Assembly: GCF_005795905.1 (NCBI RefSeq)
Contig: NZ_VAWE01000001.1
Coordinates: 2,076,001 to 2,140,000 of the forward strand
Direction: 5' to 3'
Length of the DNA: 64,000 nt
DNA from: Streptomyces marianii
GTDB taxonomy: Bacteria > Actinomycetota > Actinomycetes > Streptomycetales > Streptomycetaceae
Under the pieces are notes generated by a model. It was given only the letters and a program-made list of their open reading frames with translations, did not search any database and was not told the origin of the DNA. The position numbers and the translations under genes are program-made. This document shows positions 17,022 to 25,994 of this stretch, piece by piece. How positions within the stretch are numbered: position 1 is the first letter of the stretch; every line of letters starts with the position of its first letter.

Positions 17022-17133
17022 TGTCCGGGGAAGGCCGGCCGGTCCCGGTGTCCGAGTGCTCCGGCGCCTCGGGGCGCGGCCGCCGCCCCACCCCGACCGG
17101 TGCGGTCGTCCCCGCCGGCGTGGGCGCGCGGTG

Positions 17134-17850
17134 TCAGGACCAGGCGGCGACGAAGTACCCGACGCCGTACGGGGCGTCCTCGTAGAGGAGCTGCCCGGTC
17201 AGGCCGGCGTCCTCGGCGGCTCCCGCGAGGACCTGCCACGGTGCGCGTCCGGCCACCTGGAGCTCCCGCGCGCGGGACTCGTCGAGCCCGGCGAGCGCTG
17301 CGGTGTCCGCCGCTGCGAGCGCCCGGGCGGCCGCCGCGTCGAACGGCGCCGCGCGTTCGTCCAGGTACCCCGGGGCCTTGAGGGTGCGGCGGGCACTGCC
17401 GTCGCCCATCACGAGCAGCGCGACCCGCCGGGCCCGCGCGGCGAGCTCCCGGCCGGTCTCCACGCAGCGGGCGGCTGCGAGGCCGGTGTCCACAGCGAGG
17501 CCCTCCACCGGGGCTTGGGACCAGTTCGCACGTTCCAGCAGCCAGGCCCCGACGGCCAGCGCCACGGGCAGCCGTCCCTCCGGCGCGGGCCCGTCGGGGA
17601 CGCCCAGCCGCACGTGCGAGGCGACGCCGAAGCCCTCGAAGGAACCGGGCGTCCCCGGGGCATGGGTGCCGGGCCGCTCGCCGGGGCCCGCGGCGCCCAC
17701 CACGAACAGCACCTCGGGACGGGAGGCCGCCAGGACACCCAGCACGTCGGCACACGCGTGCCGGGCCCCGTCGAGCTCGGGCGCGGCACCCGCGGCCACG
17801 TCGGGCACGAGGAGCGGAGGGCTGGGGCAGACGGCGGCGGCGACAAGCAT
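17134..17850 (-). CDS. Class III extradiol dioxygenase-like (LigB/MEMO fold) protein
   Basis: 238 residues with the LigB-type alpha/beta pattern: N-terminal strand and loop AAAVCPSPPLLVPD, PEVLFVVGAAGPGE, then ALLVMGDGSARR with the central strand-turn, and a C-terminal YGVGYFVAAWS. In true LigB enzymes the N-terminal loop carries an iron-binding His; here it reads CPSPP and no equivalent His cluster is obvious, so iron-dependent ring cleavage is doubtful. The ATG at 17850 gives the full first strand. The gene is alone, between miaA and miaB, in a place where Streptomyces genomes keep a conserved hypothetical. Function unknown; the family assignment comes from fold pattern only. Confidence 0.75.
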   Translation of the reverse strand: MLVAAAVCPSPPLLVPDVAAGAAPELDGARHACADVLGVLAASRPEVLFVVGAAGPGERPGTHAPGTPGSFEGFGVASHVRLGVPDGPAPEGRLPVALAVGAWLLERANWSQAPVEGLAVDTGLAAARCVETGRELAARARRVALLVMGDGSARRTLKAPGYLDERAAPFDAAAARALAAADTAALAGLDESRARELQVAGRAPWQVLAGAAEDAGLTGQLLYEDAPYGVGYFVAAWS

Positions 17851-18043
17851 GATCGCAGCCTAGTGCCGCGACAGACCGACGTTCGCGCCGTGGCGACGCC
17901 CGGCGCGGCACCGGTGAGTGTGCCCCGCGCGGCCCCGGACGCCCGGCGGCGGCCCACGACGGGCACCGGTGCACCTCACGGGTGACCGGGCCCGCCGGAC
18001 GCGACGGCGCCCGGCGGCACGGCCCCGCCGCGTTCCTGCCGGG

Positions 18044-19534
18044 TCAGCCGACCGCCGAGCAGCCGCCCGTCGGGGCGGGCAGCGGAGCCGGGACGCCGAC
18101 CGTCGGCAGGCCGAGCATCACGCCGGCGGGCTGCTGCGGGGCGGCGTTGCGCTTCTCCCAGGCGTCACCGGCGCGAGTACGGCGCACGGAGATCGTCTCG
18201 CCCTCGGCAAGGAGGTGGTGCGGGGCCGCGTACGTGATCTCGACGGTCACCACGTCGCCCGGACGGACCTCGTCCGCGGGCTTGGTGAAGTGGACCAGCC
18301 GGTTGTCCGGCGCACGGCCTGACAGCCGGTGCGTGGCACCGTCCTTGCGGCCCTCGCCCTCGGCGACCATGACCTCCAGGACCCGGCCGACCTGCTTCTT
18401 GTTCTCCTCCCAGGAGATCTCCTCCTGGAGGGCCACCAGCCGCTCGTAGCGCGCCTGGACGACCTCCTTCGGGATCTGCCCGTCCATCTCGGCGGCCGGG
18501 GTGCCGGGCCGCTTCGAGTACTGGAAGGTGAAGGCCTGGGCGAAGCGGGCCTCGCGCACGACGTGCAGCGTCTGCTCGAAGTCCTCCTCGGTCTCGCCGG
18601 GGAAGCCCACGATGATGTCGGTGGAGATGGCGGCGTGCGGGATCGCGGCGCGGACCTTCTCGATGATGCCGAGATAGCGCTCCTGCCGGTACGAGCGGCG
18701 CATCGCCTTGAGCACCGTGTCGGAGCCGGACTGGAGCGGCATGTGCAGCTGCGGCATCACGTTCGGCGTCTCGGCCATCGCGGCGATCACGTCGTCGGTG
18801 AAGTCGCGCGGGTGCGGGGAGGTGAAGCGGACCCGCTCGAGGCCCTCGATCCTCCCGCAGGCACGGAGGAGCTTGGAGAACGCCTCGCGGTCGCCGATGT
18901 CGGAACCGTACGCGTTGACGTTCTGGCCGAGCAGCGTGATCTCCGAAACGCCCTCGCCGACCAGCGCCTCGACCTCGGCGAGGATGTCGCCGGGGCGGCG
19001 GTCCTTCTCCTTGCCGCGCAACGCGGGCACGATGCAGAACGTGCAGGTGTTGTTGCACCCGACGGAGATGGACACCCAGGCCGCGTACGCGCTCTCGCGG
19101 CGCGTCGGCAGCGTGGAGGGGAACGCCTCCAGCGACTCGGCGATCTCGACCTGCGCCTCTTCCTGGACTCGGGCGCGCTCCAGCAGCACGGGCAGCTTGC
19201 CGATGTTGTGCGTGCCGAAGACGACGTCGACCCAGGGCGCCTTCGCGACGATGGTGTCGCGGTCCTTCTGGGCGAGGCAGCCGCCGACGGCGATCTGCAT
19301 CCCCGGCCGCCGGGCCTTCATCGGGGCGAGCCGCCCGAGGTTGCCGTACAGCCTGTTGTCGGCGTTCTCCCGGACCGCGCAGGTGTTGAAGACGACGACA
19401 TCCGCCTCGCCCTCACCCGTGCCCTCCGGCGCCCGGACATAGCCGGCGTCCTCCAACAGACCGGACAGCCGCTCGGAGTCGTGGACGTTCATCTGGCACC
19501 CGTAGGTGCGCACCTCGTAAGTCTTCGCGCTCAT
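18044..19534 (-). CDS. miaB: tRNA-2-methylthio-N6-dimethylallyladenosine synthase
   Basis: 496-residue radical-SAM methylthiotransferase that adds the 2-methylthio group to i6A37. The N-terminal UPF0004 domain holds three cysteines ([22 protein letters not shown]) for the auxiliary 4Fe-4S cluster. The radical-SAM cluster is in [16 protein letters not shown] near residue 160, and [10 protein letters not shown] and [13 protein letters not shown] follow. A C-terminal TRAM domain (about 375-450) and a Pro/Ala-rich tail complete it. An ATG start at 19534 is used; an in-frame GTG three codons upstream is equally possible. It follows MiaA in the same pathway, although they are not one operon. Confidence 0.96.
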   Translation of the reverse strand: MSAKTYEVRTYGCQMNVHDSERLSGLLEDAGYVRAPEGTGEGEADVVVFNTCAVRENADNRLYGNLGRLAPMKARRPGMQIAVGGCLAQKDRDTIVAKAPWVDVVFGTHNIGKLPVLLERARVQEEAQVEIAESLEAFPSTLPTRRESAYAAWVSISVGCNNTCTFCIVPALRGKEKDRRPGDILAEVEALVGEGVSEITLLGQNVNAYGSDIGDREAFSKLLRACGRIEGLERVRFTSPHPRDFTDDVIAAMAETPNVMPQLHMPLQSGSDTVLKAMRRSYRQERYLGIIEKVRAAIPHAAISTDIIVGFPGETEEDFEQTLHVVREARFAQAFTFQYSKRPGTPAAEMDGQIPKEVVQARYERLVALQEEISWEENKKQVGRVLEVMVAEGEGRKDGATHRLSGRAPDNRLVHFTKPADEVRPGDVVTVEITYAAPHHLLAEGETISVRRTRAGDAWEKRNAAPQQPAGVMLGLPTVGVPAPLPAPTGGCSAVG

Positions 19535-19686
19535 CTCGCACACCAGGGTACGGGGTGACGGCCGCCGCCGCCCCCGTGTTGCCCGGGCGGGAGAGGGGGG
19601 AGCCGTGGGCGGGACACGGGGAGCCGATCATGCACGGCGAAGGGAGGGCCTGGCCAGCACCGCGCGTGAACTGGCAGGATCGCGCC

Positions 19687-20685
19687 ATGCTCCCCGCTCT
19701 GTCCCGAATCAGCCGGCGCCGCGCCCTGCAGGGCTCCGCGGCGCTGGCCGTCGTGTGCGGGCTGCTGCTGTGGTGGCTGCTGCCGATGGACGACAGCAGC
19801 CCCAGCGGCCGGCTCACGTTCAGCACGGGCGTGCAGAGCGGCGTGTACCAGCGGTACGGGAACCTTCTCAAGAACGCCCTGGCCCACGATCTGCCGAAGG
19901 TCTCGATAGAGCTCCGCAACAGCGAGGGCTCCCAGCAGAACCTCGCCCGGGTCGCGAGCGGCGAGGCCGACTTCACGATCGCGACCGCCGACGCGGTGGC
20001 GAAGTACCGGCGCGACAGCCGGCCCGGCGCCGACCGGCTGCGCGGCTGCGCACGGCTGTACGACGACTACGTACAGCTCGTCGTGCCCCAGGGCTCGCCC
20101 GTGGAGACCCCGGCCGATCTGCGCGGCAAGCGGGTCGGCGTCGGTCAGGACCGCTCCGGTGTCCGCCTCATAGCGGACCGGGTGCTCACGGCCGCCGGCC
20201 TGGACGCCCGCCAGGACATCGAACCGGTGTCCGCCGGCCTCGACACCTTGCCGGGACGGCTGGAGCGGGGCGAACTGGACGCCTTCTTCTGGTCGGGAGG
20301 GCTGCCGACCGGCACGATCCAGAAACTGTCGGAACGTTTCCCCGTACGGCTGGTCCCGGTCGGCGACAAGCTCATCGGCCGCGTCCACGCGACGGGCGAC
20401 GCGACGCGCCACTACCACTCGGCGGTGATCCCGGCCGAGGCCTATCCGCAGATGGGCGCCAGGTCCCCGGTTCAGACCGTCGCCGTGGCCAATCTGCTCG
20501 TCACGACGGACCGGGCGGACCCGGAGCTGACCGAGCGGTTCACCCGGACCGTGATCAGGAGCCGGGACCGGATCGGCCGTGAGGTCCACCCGGCGCAGCT
20601 CGTGGACCTGCGGACGGCGATCTACACGGATCCGCTGCCGCTCCACGAGGGCGCCCGCCGCTACTACAGCTCGGTGAAGCCGTAG
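19687..20685 (+). CDS. TAXI-family TRAP transporter solute-binding protein
   Basis: 332-residue periplasmic-type binding protein. The N-terminus is twin-arginine-like and hydrophobic (SRRRALQGSAALAVVCGLLL), giving an uncleaved anchor or signal. The binding domain opens with LTFSTGVQSGVYQRYGNLLK, the standard TAXI start, followed by NSEGSQQNLARVASGEADF and LRGKRVGVGQDRSGVRL. TAXI proteins capture small carboxylates such as glutamate/2-oxoglutarate and hand them to a DctQM permease. No permease gene adjoins it, so it may act as a sensor or with a distant partner. The ATG at 19687 has AGGA 8 bases upstream. It is divergent from miaB and lies 470 bases before the glutamate-sensing GluK gene, which makes a glutamate-like ligand an attractive inference. 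Confidence 0.88.
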   Translation: MLPALSRISRRRALQGSAALAVVCGLLLWWLLPMDDSSPSGRLTFSTGVQSGVYQRYGNLLKNALAHDLPKVSIELRNSEGSQQNLARVASGEADFTIATADAVAKYRRDSRPGADRLRGCARLYDDYVQLVVPQGSPVETPADLRGKRVGVGQDRSGVRLIADRVLTAAGLDARQDIEPVSAGLDTLPGRLERGELDAFFWSGGLPTGTIQKLSERFPVRLVPVGDKLIGRVHATGDATRHYHSAVIPAEAYPQMGARSPVQTVAVANLLVTTDRADPELTERFTRTVIRSRDRIGREVHPAQLVDLRTAIYTDPLPLHEGARRYYSSVKP

Positions 20686-20812
20686 GGCGAGGCGCCAGGA
20701 CACGGGCTCCGGCCGCCGATGTCGGCCGCGCGGCGGGGCGACGCTCCGCCATGTCGCCGGCCGGCAATCCGTCCCTCGGGGTTGAGGGCGGCGCGGACCG
20801 TCCGGGCGTGGG

Positions 20813-20929
20813 CAGGACCGCGAGGGCCTGTCGACGCATCTCCGCCCCGGTGTCGACAAGGTCGTCCTGACCGCCCCTGGCAAGGGTGACGTCCCGAACA
20901 TCGTGCGCGTCGTCAACCACAACACGATC
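20813..20929 (+). pseudogene. Fragment of a glyceraldehyde-3-phosphate dehydrogenase gene
   Basis: One plus-strand frame reads QDREGLSTHLRPGVDKVVLT then APGKGDVPNIVRVVNHNTI. This matches the NAD-domain segment of GAPDH (REGxxxHLxAGxxKVxLTAPGKGDVPxIVHGVNHD) just before the catalytic Cys motif. No N-terminal Rossmann start and no SCTTN follow, so only about 40 codons survive. It lies in a 471-base region (20686-21156) between the TAXI gene and gluK that holds no other gene I can support. Probably a relic of a lost gap gene. Confidence 0.6.
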
Positions 20930-21156
20930 AGGCGTCACCTTCGCCACGATCAACTCGACACGATCAAGGGGGGTGGCGCGGGACCGGTCGGGCCGGACGC
21001 GGGCCGGTCCACGGGCGGCAGGCCGGTTCCCCCGTTGCCGCAGTCGGCCCCGTACGGACCGCACGGCCCGTCGTTTCCCGCGAGCCGGGCCCGGTCCCGG
21101 GAAGCCCGCCCCCCTTCCCGGTCGACCGGTCCCGCACGGACCGCCCGGTCCCCACC

Positions 21157-22551
21157 TCAGGCCGTCGGCGGATGGCGCGGCAGTGTGACCGTCACCCGCA
21201 GTCCGCGCGGTTCGTTGTGCGCGTACGCGATCGAGCCGCCGCCCGCCGAGAGCAGCGCGCGGGTGATGGAGAGTCCGAGGCCGGAGCCCTTCACGTTCTG
21301 GTGGCGGCCACTGCGCCAGAAGCGGTCACCGATCCGGGCGAGCTCCTCCTCCGTGAGCCCGGGGCCGCCGTCGGCGACCACGACCGTGGAAGTCGTGCCG
21401 TCCGCCGAGGCCGTGACCGTGACCTCCTCCCCCTCGGGCGTGAACTTCAGCGCGTTGTCGATCACGGCGTCCAGGGCGCTGGAGAGTGCGATCGGGTCGG
21501 CCCAGGCGGTGACGGCCGGACCGCGGCCGTTGAGCCGGACGCCCTTCTCCTTCGCGAGCGGGCGCCAGGCGGCGACCCGCTCGGCCGCCAGCTCACCGAT
21601 GTCGGTGAGCCGGATGTCGGCGGAGACGTGCTCGGCCAGGGCCAGGTCGAGCAGATCGTCCAGGACCCGGGCGAGCCGCTTGCCCTCCGTGCGCACGGAG
21701 GCGATCTCCTCGTTGCCCTCGGGCAGTTCGAGGGCGAGGAGCTCGATCCTCAGCAGCAGCGCGGCGAGGGGGTTGCGGAGCTGGTGCGAGGCGTCGGCGA
21801 CGAACGCGCGCTGCTGCTCCAGCACCAGCTCGACGTTGTCGGCCATCTCGTTGAACGACCGGGCCAGTCGCCGGAGTTCCGGCGGGCCCCCGGCAGCGGC
21901 GACCCGGGAGTTCATCCGGCCGGTCGCGATGTCGTGGGTGGCGGCGTCGAGGATACGCACCGGCCGCAGCACCCAGCCGGTGAGCCGGAACGCCGCGCCC
22001 ACGGCGACGAGCATCGCCGCGGACTCGCCGGCCCCGATGATCAGCCATCCGCGCAGGATGCGCGAGCGCAACTGCCCCGTGGGCGAGTCGGTGACGACGA
22101 CGGCGACGACGTCGCCGTCGCGCACCACCGGCGAGGCGACGACGATCCGGCCGTCCTGCTGCCAGGGCCAGACCTGCGGCGGATCGTGGCTGCGGCGGCC
22201 GAGCAGGGCCTCGGCGAACGCCTGGCGGCCCACTCCCGCCTCCGGGACCTCCCAGTACCAGGGGGCCCGGGCCATCGCGGCACCGCTGCGGTGGAAGACG
22301 CCCGCGTGGATCCCGTACACGTCGTTGTAGCGGGTCAGTTCCTCCTCGAGGGTGGTGTGGCGCTCGTCCCGGCCCGGCACGCCCTCCGTGACGAACTGGG
22401 CCTGGGCGGCGAACCGTGCCGTGTCGTCCAACCGGTCGACCACCACCTGCTGCTGCTCGGCGGCCGCCAGGCTCACCGCGAGCGGGAAGCCCAGGGCGAG
22501 CAGGACCCCCGCCATGAGGACGATGAGGAGCGGGAGGAGACGGGTACGCAA
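21157..22551 (-). CDS. gluK: Sensor histidine kinase of the glutamate-responsive system
   Basis: 464-residue membrane kinase. TM1 (LLPLLIVLMAGVLLALGFPLAV) and TM2 (near residue 175, LIIGAGESAAMLVAVGAAF) flank an extracellular sensor of about 140 residues. HAMP follows, then HisKA with the phospho-acceptor in FVADASHQLRNPLAAL, and HATPase with N box DAVIDNALKFTPEG, G1 VADGGPGLTEEEL and G2 GSGLGLSITRALLSAGGG. The first usable codon after the regulator stop is TTG at 22551, with AAAGG 12 bases before it. The gene is 15 bases behind the response regulator and divergent from gluABCD. In S. coelicolor the orthologous pair GluR-GluK senses glutamate and activates the importer. Confidence 0.9.
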   Translation of the reverse strand: MRTRLLPLLIVLMAGVLLALGFPLAVSLAAAEQQQVVVDRLDDTARFAAQAQFVTEGVPGRDERHTTLEEELTRYNDVYGIHAGVFHRSGAAMARAPWYWEVPEAGVGRQAFAEALLGRRSHDPPQVWPWQQDGRIVVASPVVRDGDVVAVVVTDSPTGQLRSRILRGWLIIGAGESAAMLVAVGAAFRLTGWVLRPVRILDAATHDIATGRMNSRVAAAGGPPELRRLARSFNEMADNVELVLEQQRAFVADASHQLRNPLAALLLRIELLALELPEGNEEIASVRTEGKRLARVLDDLLDLALAEHVSADIRLTDIGELAAERVAAWRPLAKEKGVRLNGRGPAVTAWADPIALSSALDAVIDNALKFTPEGEEVTVTASADGTTSTVVVADGGPGLTEEELARIGDRFWRSGRHQNVKGSGLGLSITRALLSAGGGSIAYAHNEPRGLRVTVTLPRHPPTA

Positions 22552-22566
22552 GGGGAGGGCGGGCCT

Positions 22567-23268
22567 TTACACGACGGGGTCGACAAGGCGGTAGCCGACG
22601 CCGCGCACGGTCTCGATGAGGGCGGGCATGCGGAGCTTGGAACGCAGCGACGCCACGTGCACCTCGAGCGTCCGGCCGGTCCCCTCCCAGTTGGTGCGCC
22701 ACACCTCGCTGATGATCTGCTCTCGGCGGAAGACGACACCGGGCCGCTGCGCGAGCAGCGCCAGCAGGTCGAACTCCTTGCGGGTCAGCTGGACGTCCGC
22801 CCCTTCGACGCTGACCCGGCGCGTGGGCAGTTCGATGGTGACCGCGCCGAGCCTGAGCGCGCTGTCGGAGGCCGGTGAGGCCTCCTCGCCGGGCGCGGTA
22901 CGCCGGCTGACGGCGTGGATACGGGCGAGCAGCTCGCCCGTGTCGTACGGCTTCACGACGTAGTCGTCGGCGCCGAGGTTCAGCCCGTGGATGCGCGAGC
23001 GCACATCGCCCCGCGCGGTGACCATGATCACCGGCGTGGTGGTGAGCTTCCGTATCTTCCCGCACACCTGGTAGCCGTCCTGGTCCGGCAGCCCCAGATC
23101 GAGCAGGACGACCCCGAAGGGAGTCCTGCCCTCGGCGGCCGCCGGGAGCACTGCCTGCAGCGCCTCCTCGCCGTTGCGGGCGTGGGTGACCTGGAAACCG
23201 TGGCGTGCGAGCACCGCGGACAGGGCCGCGGCGACGTGGTCGTCGTCCTCGACAAGCAGAAGTCTCAT
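22567..23268 (-). CDS. gluR: OmpR-family response regulator of the glutamate system
   Basis: 233 residues. The receiver domain has MRLLLVEDDDHVAAAL (acidic pair), the phosphorylated Asp in VVLLDLGLPDQDGY, Thr in IMVTARG and Lys in DYVVKPYD. The C-terminal winged helix (about 140-233) shows LTRKEFDLLALLAQRPGVVF and RTLEVHVASLRSKL. The ATG at 23268 is preceded by AGGGGGG. It is transcribed with gluK and divergently from gluA with a 255-base gap, where its own operator is expected. Known from S. coelicolor: GluR activates gluABCD in response to glutamate. That role is transferred here by synteny and domain content. Confidence 0.9.
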   Translation of the reverse strand: MRLLLVEDDDHVAAALSAVLARHGFQVTHARNGEEALQAVLPAAAEGRTPFGVVLLDLGLPDQDGYQVCGKIRKLTTTPVIMVTARGDVRSRIHGLNLGADDYVVKPYDTGELLARIHAVSRRTAPGEEASPASDSALRLGAVTIELPTRRVSVEGADVQLTRKEFDLLALLAQRPGVVFRREQIISEVWRTNWEGTGRTLEVHVASLRSKLRMPALIETVRGVGYRLVDPVV

Positions 23269-23337
23269 GTGGCCCCCCCTCACGGGCGTAGCTCTCGCGT
23301 TGTTACCAGGGCATAAAGACCGATAGGCCCACCATGA

Positions 23338-23352
23338 GTCAAGAGGGTTGAC
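23338..23352. promoter_or_regulatory. Inverted repeat in the gluR-gluA divergent region, candidate operator/-35
   Basis: GTCAAGAGGGTTGAC, two 5-base arms with a 5-base centre. The right arm TTGAC could double as a -35 element reading towards gluA. Whether GluR binds it cannot be told from sequence. Confidence 0.35.
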
Positions 23353-23523
23353 GGCGACCTGGGGTTTTTCGTTACCCACCCGGTACAGCGGCCGCCGTCC
23401 CGTTCACCCTGTGTGTCCGGTTGCAGCCGGATCGTTATGCTCAATTTCCGCTCAGATGTAATGACGGTGGTCGCAGTGCCTCATTAAGGTCCTCCCAATC
23501 GAGGAGGACGGAGCAAGAAGCCG

Positions 23524-24309
23524 ATGAGCGGAGTATCAGTGACCAAGGGCGCCGAGGACGCCGTGCCGGCCACGACGGACCTGGTCGTACTGAGCAACGT
23601 CAACAAGCACTTCGGCGCGCTGCATGTGCTCCAGGACATCGACCTGACGATCGCGCGCGGCGAGGTCGTGGTGGTCATCGGGCCCTCCGGGTCCGGAAAG
23701 TCCACGCTGTGCCGCACGATCAACCGGCTGGAGACGATCGACTCCGGCTCGATCACGATCGACGGAAAGCCGCTGCCCGACGAGGGCAGGGAGCTGGCCC
23801 GGCTGCGCGCCGACGTCGGCATGGTCTTCCAGTCGTTCAACCTCTTCGCGCACAAGACGGTGCTGGAGAACGTCATGCTGGGCCAGCTGAAGGTCCGCAG
23901 GACGGACAAGAAGGCCGCCGAGGAGAAGGCGCGCGGACTGCTCGACCGGGTGGGCGTCGGCTCGCAGGCCGACAAGTACCCGGCGCAGCTCTCCGGCGGC
24001 CAGCAGCAGCGCGTCGCGATCGCCCGGGCGCTGGCGATGAATCCCAAGGTCATGCTGTTCGACGAGCCCACGTCGGCGCTGGACCCCGAGATGATCAACG
24101 AGGTCCTCGAGGTCATGCAGCAGCTGGCCCGGGACGGCATGACGATGGTCGTCGTCACCCACGAGATGGGCTTCGCGCGCAGCGCCGCCAACCGCGTCGT
24201 CTTCATGGCCGACGGCAAGATCGTCGAAGAGGCCACGCCGGAGGAGTTCTTCAGCAACCCGCGCAGCGACCGGGCCAAGGACTTCCTTTCGAAGATCCTG
24301 CACCACTGA
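23524..24309 (+). CDS. gluA: Glutamate ABC transporter ATP-binding protein
   Basis: 261-residue polar-amino-acid ABC ATPase. Walker [11 protein letters not shown]-loop VFQSFNLF, signature [15 protein letters not shown], Walker [15 protein letters not shown] and the switch His in VVTHEMGF are all intact. The ATG at 23524 follows GGAGGACGGAGC. It heads gluABCD and is divergent from gluRK. A 20-residue acidic extension precedes the usual start of the fold. Expected to energise uptake of glutamate (and possibly aspartate/glutamine) with GluB, GluC and GluD. Confidence 0.95.
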   Translation: MSGVSVTKGAEDAVPATTDLVVLSNVNKHFGALHVLQDIDLTIARGEVVVVIGPSGSGKSTLCRTINRLETIDSGSITIDGKPLPDEGRELARLRADVGMVFQSFNLFAHKTVLENVMLGQLKVRRTDKKAAEEKARGLLDRVGVGSQADKYPAQLSGGQQQRVAIARALAMNPKVMLFDEPTSALDPEMINEVLEVMQQLARDGMTMVVVTHEMGFARSAANRVVFMADGKIVEEATPEEFFSNPRSDRAKDFLSKILHH

Positions 24310-24389
24310 ACCGGTCCACTCCTGGGCATCGTTGGCCCCGGGCAGGTTCTGCTGATCGCACACATCACGTCCAACCAAGGGAAGTTCAC

Positions 24390-25241
24390 ATGAAGCTCCG
24401 TAAGACCTCCGCCGCCGCGGCCGCCGCAGTCGCGCTCGCTCTCACCGTCACCGCCTGCGGCTCCGGCAAGAAGGACGACGCGGCCGGCGGCGGTTCCGCG
24501 GGCGGCGGCGACAAGATCACCATCGGTATCAAGGTCGACCAGCCGGGCATCGGCCTGAAGACCCCCGACGGCAAGTTCGTGGGCTTCGACGTCGACGTGG
24601 CCAAGTACGTGGCCAAGGAGCTCGGTTACGAAGAGGGCGACATCGTCTTCAAGGAGACCAAGAGCGCCGACCGCGAGACCGCGATCGAACGCGGCGACGT
24701 CAAGTTCATCGTCGCCTCCTACTCGATCAACGACAAGCGCCTGGCCAAGGTGGACTTCGCCGGCCCGTACCTGCTCGCCCACCAGGACATCCTGGTCCGC
24801 GCCGACGACGACTCGATCAAGTCCCCGGCGGACCTGAACAACAAGAAGCTCTGCTCGGTCACCGGCTCGACCTCGGCGCAGAACGTCAAGGACAAGCTCG
24901 CCCCGAAGGCGCAGCTCCAGGAGTACGGCGGCTACTCCGAGTGCCTCACCGGCCTGGAGAACAAGGTCATCGACGCGCTCACCACCGACGACTCCATCCT
25001 CGCCGGCTACGCCGCGCAGGACGCCTTCAAGGGCAAGTTCAAGCTCGCCGGCTTCAAGATGAGCAACGAGAACTACGGCATCGGCCTGAAGAAGGGCGAC
25101 GCCGAGCTCAAGGACAAGATCAACAAGGCGCTGGAGAAGATGGTCCAGGACAAGTCCTGGGACAAGGCCGTGGCGGCCCACTTCGGCCCGGCCGGCTACC
25201 AGAACGAGCCCGCCCCGAAGATCGGCAACATCGTCAAGTAA
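24390..25241 (+). CDS. gluB: Glutamate-binding lipoprotein
   Basis: 283-residue extracytoplasmic solute-binding protein, family 3. The signal peptide (KLRKTSAAAAAAVALALTV) ends at lipobox LTVTAC. A Gly/Asp linker follows, then the two-lobe domain with PDGKFVGFDVDVAKYVAKEL, the ligand-contact segment ERGDVKFIVASYSINDKR and the hinge LCSVTGSTSAQNV. It should capture glutamate outside the membrane and deliver it to GluC/GluD. The ATG at 24390 has AAGGGAAG before it. An 80-base gap follows gluA. A perfect hairpin separates it from gluC, which would allow binding protein to be made in excess of permease. Confidence 0.95.
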   Translation: MKLRKTSAAAAAAVALALTVTACGSGKKDDAAGGGSAGGGDKITIGIKVDQPGIGLKTPDGKFVGFDVDVAKYVAKELGYEEGDIVFKETKSADRETAIERGDVKFIVASYSINDKRLAKVDFAGPYLLAHQDILVRADDDSIKSPADLNNKKLCSVTGSTSAQNVKDKLAPKAQLQEYGGYSECLTGLENKVIDALTTDDSILAGYAAQDAFKGKFKLAGFKMSNENYGIGLKKGDAELKDKINKALEKMVQDKSWDKAVAAHFGPAGYQNEPAPKIGNIVK

Positions 25242-25255
25242 CGCCTGGCCGACCG

Positions 25256-25289
25256 GGCGCGCCGCCGCCGCTGACGGCGGCGGCGCGCC
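25256..25289 (+). terminator. Intercistronic hairpin between gluB and gluC (attenuator or mRNA-stabilising element)
   Basis: Perfect 15-bp GC stem (25256-25270 and 25275-25289) with a CTGA loop, 15 bases after the gluB stop and 40 before gluC. It has no U tract, so partial termination or 3'-end protection of gluAB mRNA are both possible. Confidence 0.75.
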
Positions 25290-25328
25290 GAGTCCTTCCC
25301 ACTCGCAGACGCGGAAGCGCGGGAGATC

Positions 25329-25994
25329 GTGTTCGACTTTCTTGATATGGACGCCCTGCTGGGCGCCTTCTGGGTGACGGTGAAACTCACCGTCTACTCG
25401 GCCATAGGCTCCCTGATATGGGGAACGCTGCTGGCCGGCATGCGGGTCAGCCCGGTACCGCTGATGCGGGCCGTCGGCACCGCGTACGTGAACGTCGTGC
25501 GTAACATCCCGCTCACCGTGGTCATCCTCTTCGCCTCGCTGGGTCTCTACTCGACCCTCGGCGTCACCCTGGGCGGGGACGCCATCGACGGAATCAACTT
25601 CCGGCTGGCGGTGCTCGGTCTGATCGCCTACACCGCGGCCTTCGTGTGCGAGGCGCTGCGGTCCGGCATCAACACCGTGCCCGTCGGCCAGGCGGAGGCG
25701 GCGCGCGCCCTGGGCCTGAGCTTCACCCAGGTGCTGACGCTGATCGTCCTTCCGCAGGCCTTCCGGTCGGTCGTGAACCCACTGGCCAACGTGCTGATCG
25801 CACTGACCAAGAACACCACCGTCGCCTCGGTGATCGGTGTCGCGGAGGCCTCGCTCCTGATGAAGGAGTGGATCGAGACGTACGCCGCCCTGATCCCGAT
25901 CGTCGCGGTCTTCGCGTTCGGCTTCATCTGCCTCACGCTGCCGACCGGACTGGTGCTCGGCTGGGTGAGCAGGAAGGTGGCGGTGAAGCGATGA
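25329..25994 (+). CDS. gluC: Glutamate ABC transporter permease
   Basis: 221-residue HEQRO-type permease (HisM family) with about five membrane segments. Recognisable are VTVKLTVYSAIGSLIWGTLL, RNIPLTVVILFASLGLYS and the EAA loop EALRSGINTVPVGQAEAARA, which docks on the GluA ATPase. The start is GTG at 25329 with GGGAG ahead; a later ATG would cut the first amphipathic helix. Its stop overlaps the gluD start as ATGA, so GluC and GluD are translationally coupled and presumably assemble as a heterodimer. Confidence 0.94.
   Translation: MFDFLDMDALLGAFWVTVKLTVYSAIGSLIWGTLLAGMRVSPVPLMRAVGTAYVNVVRNIPLTVVILFASLGLYSTLGVTLGGDAIDGINFRLAVLGLIAYTAAFVCEALRSGINTVPVGQAEAARALGLSFTQVLTLIVLPQAFRSVVNPLANVLIALTKNTTVASVIGVAEASLLMKEWIETYAALIPIVAVFAFGFICLTLPTGLVLGWVSRKVAVKR

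Noticed and set aside
15188..17974. A 928-codon minus-strand frame spanning miaA and both small genes
   Set aside because: Arg/Pro/Ala-rich shadow overlapping several genes in better frames; no domain recognised.
23338..23352. Naming the GTCAA-N5-TTGAC repeat as the GluR binding site
   Set aside because: I do not recall the published GluR motif well enough, and OmpR-type regulators usually prefer direct repeats; listed only as a candidate operator.
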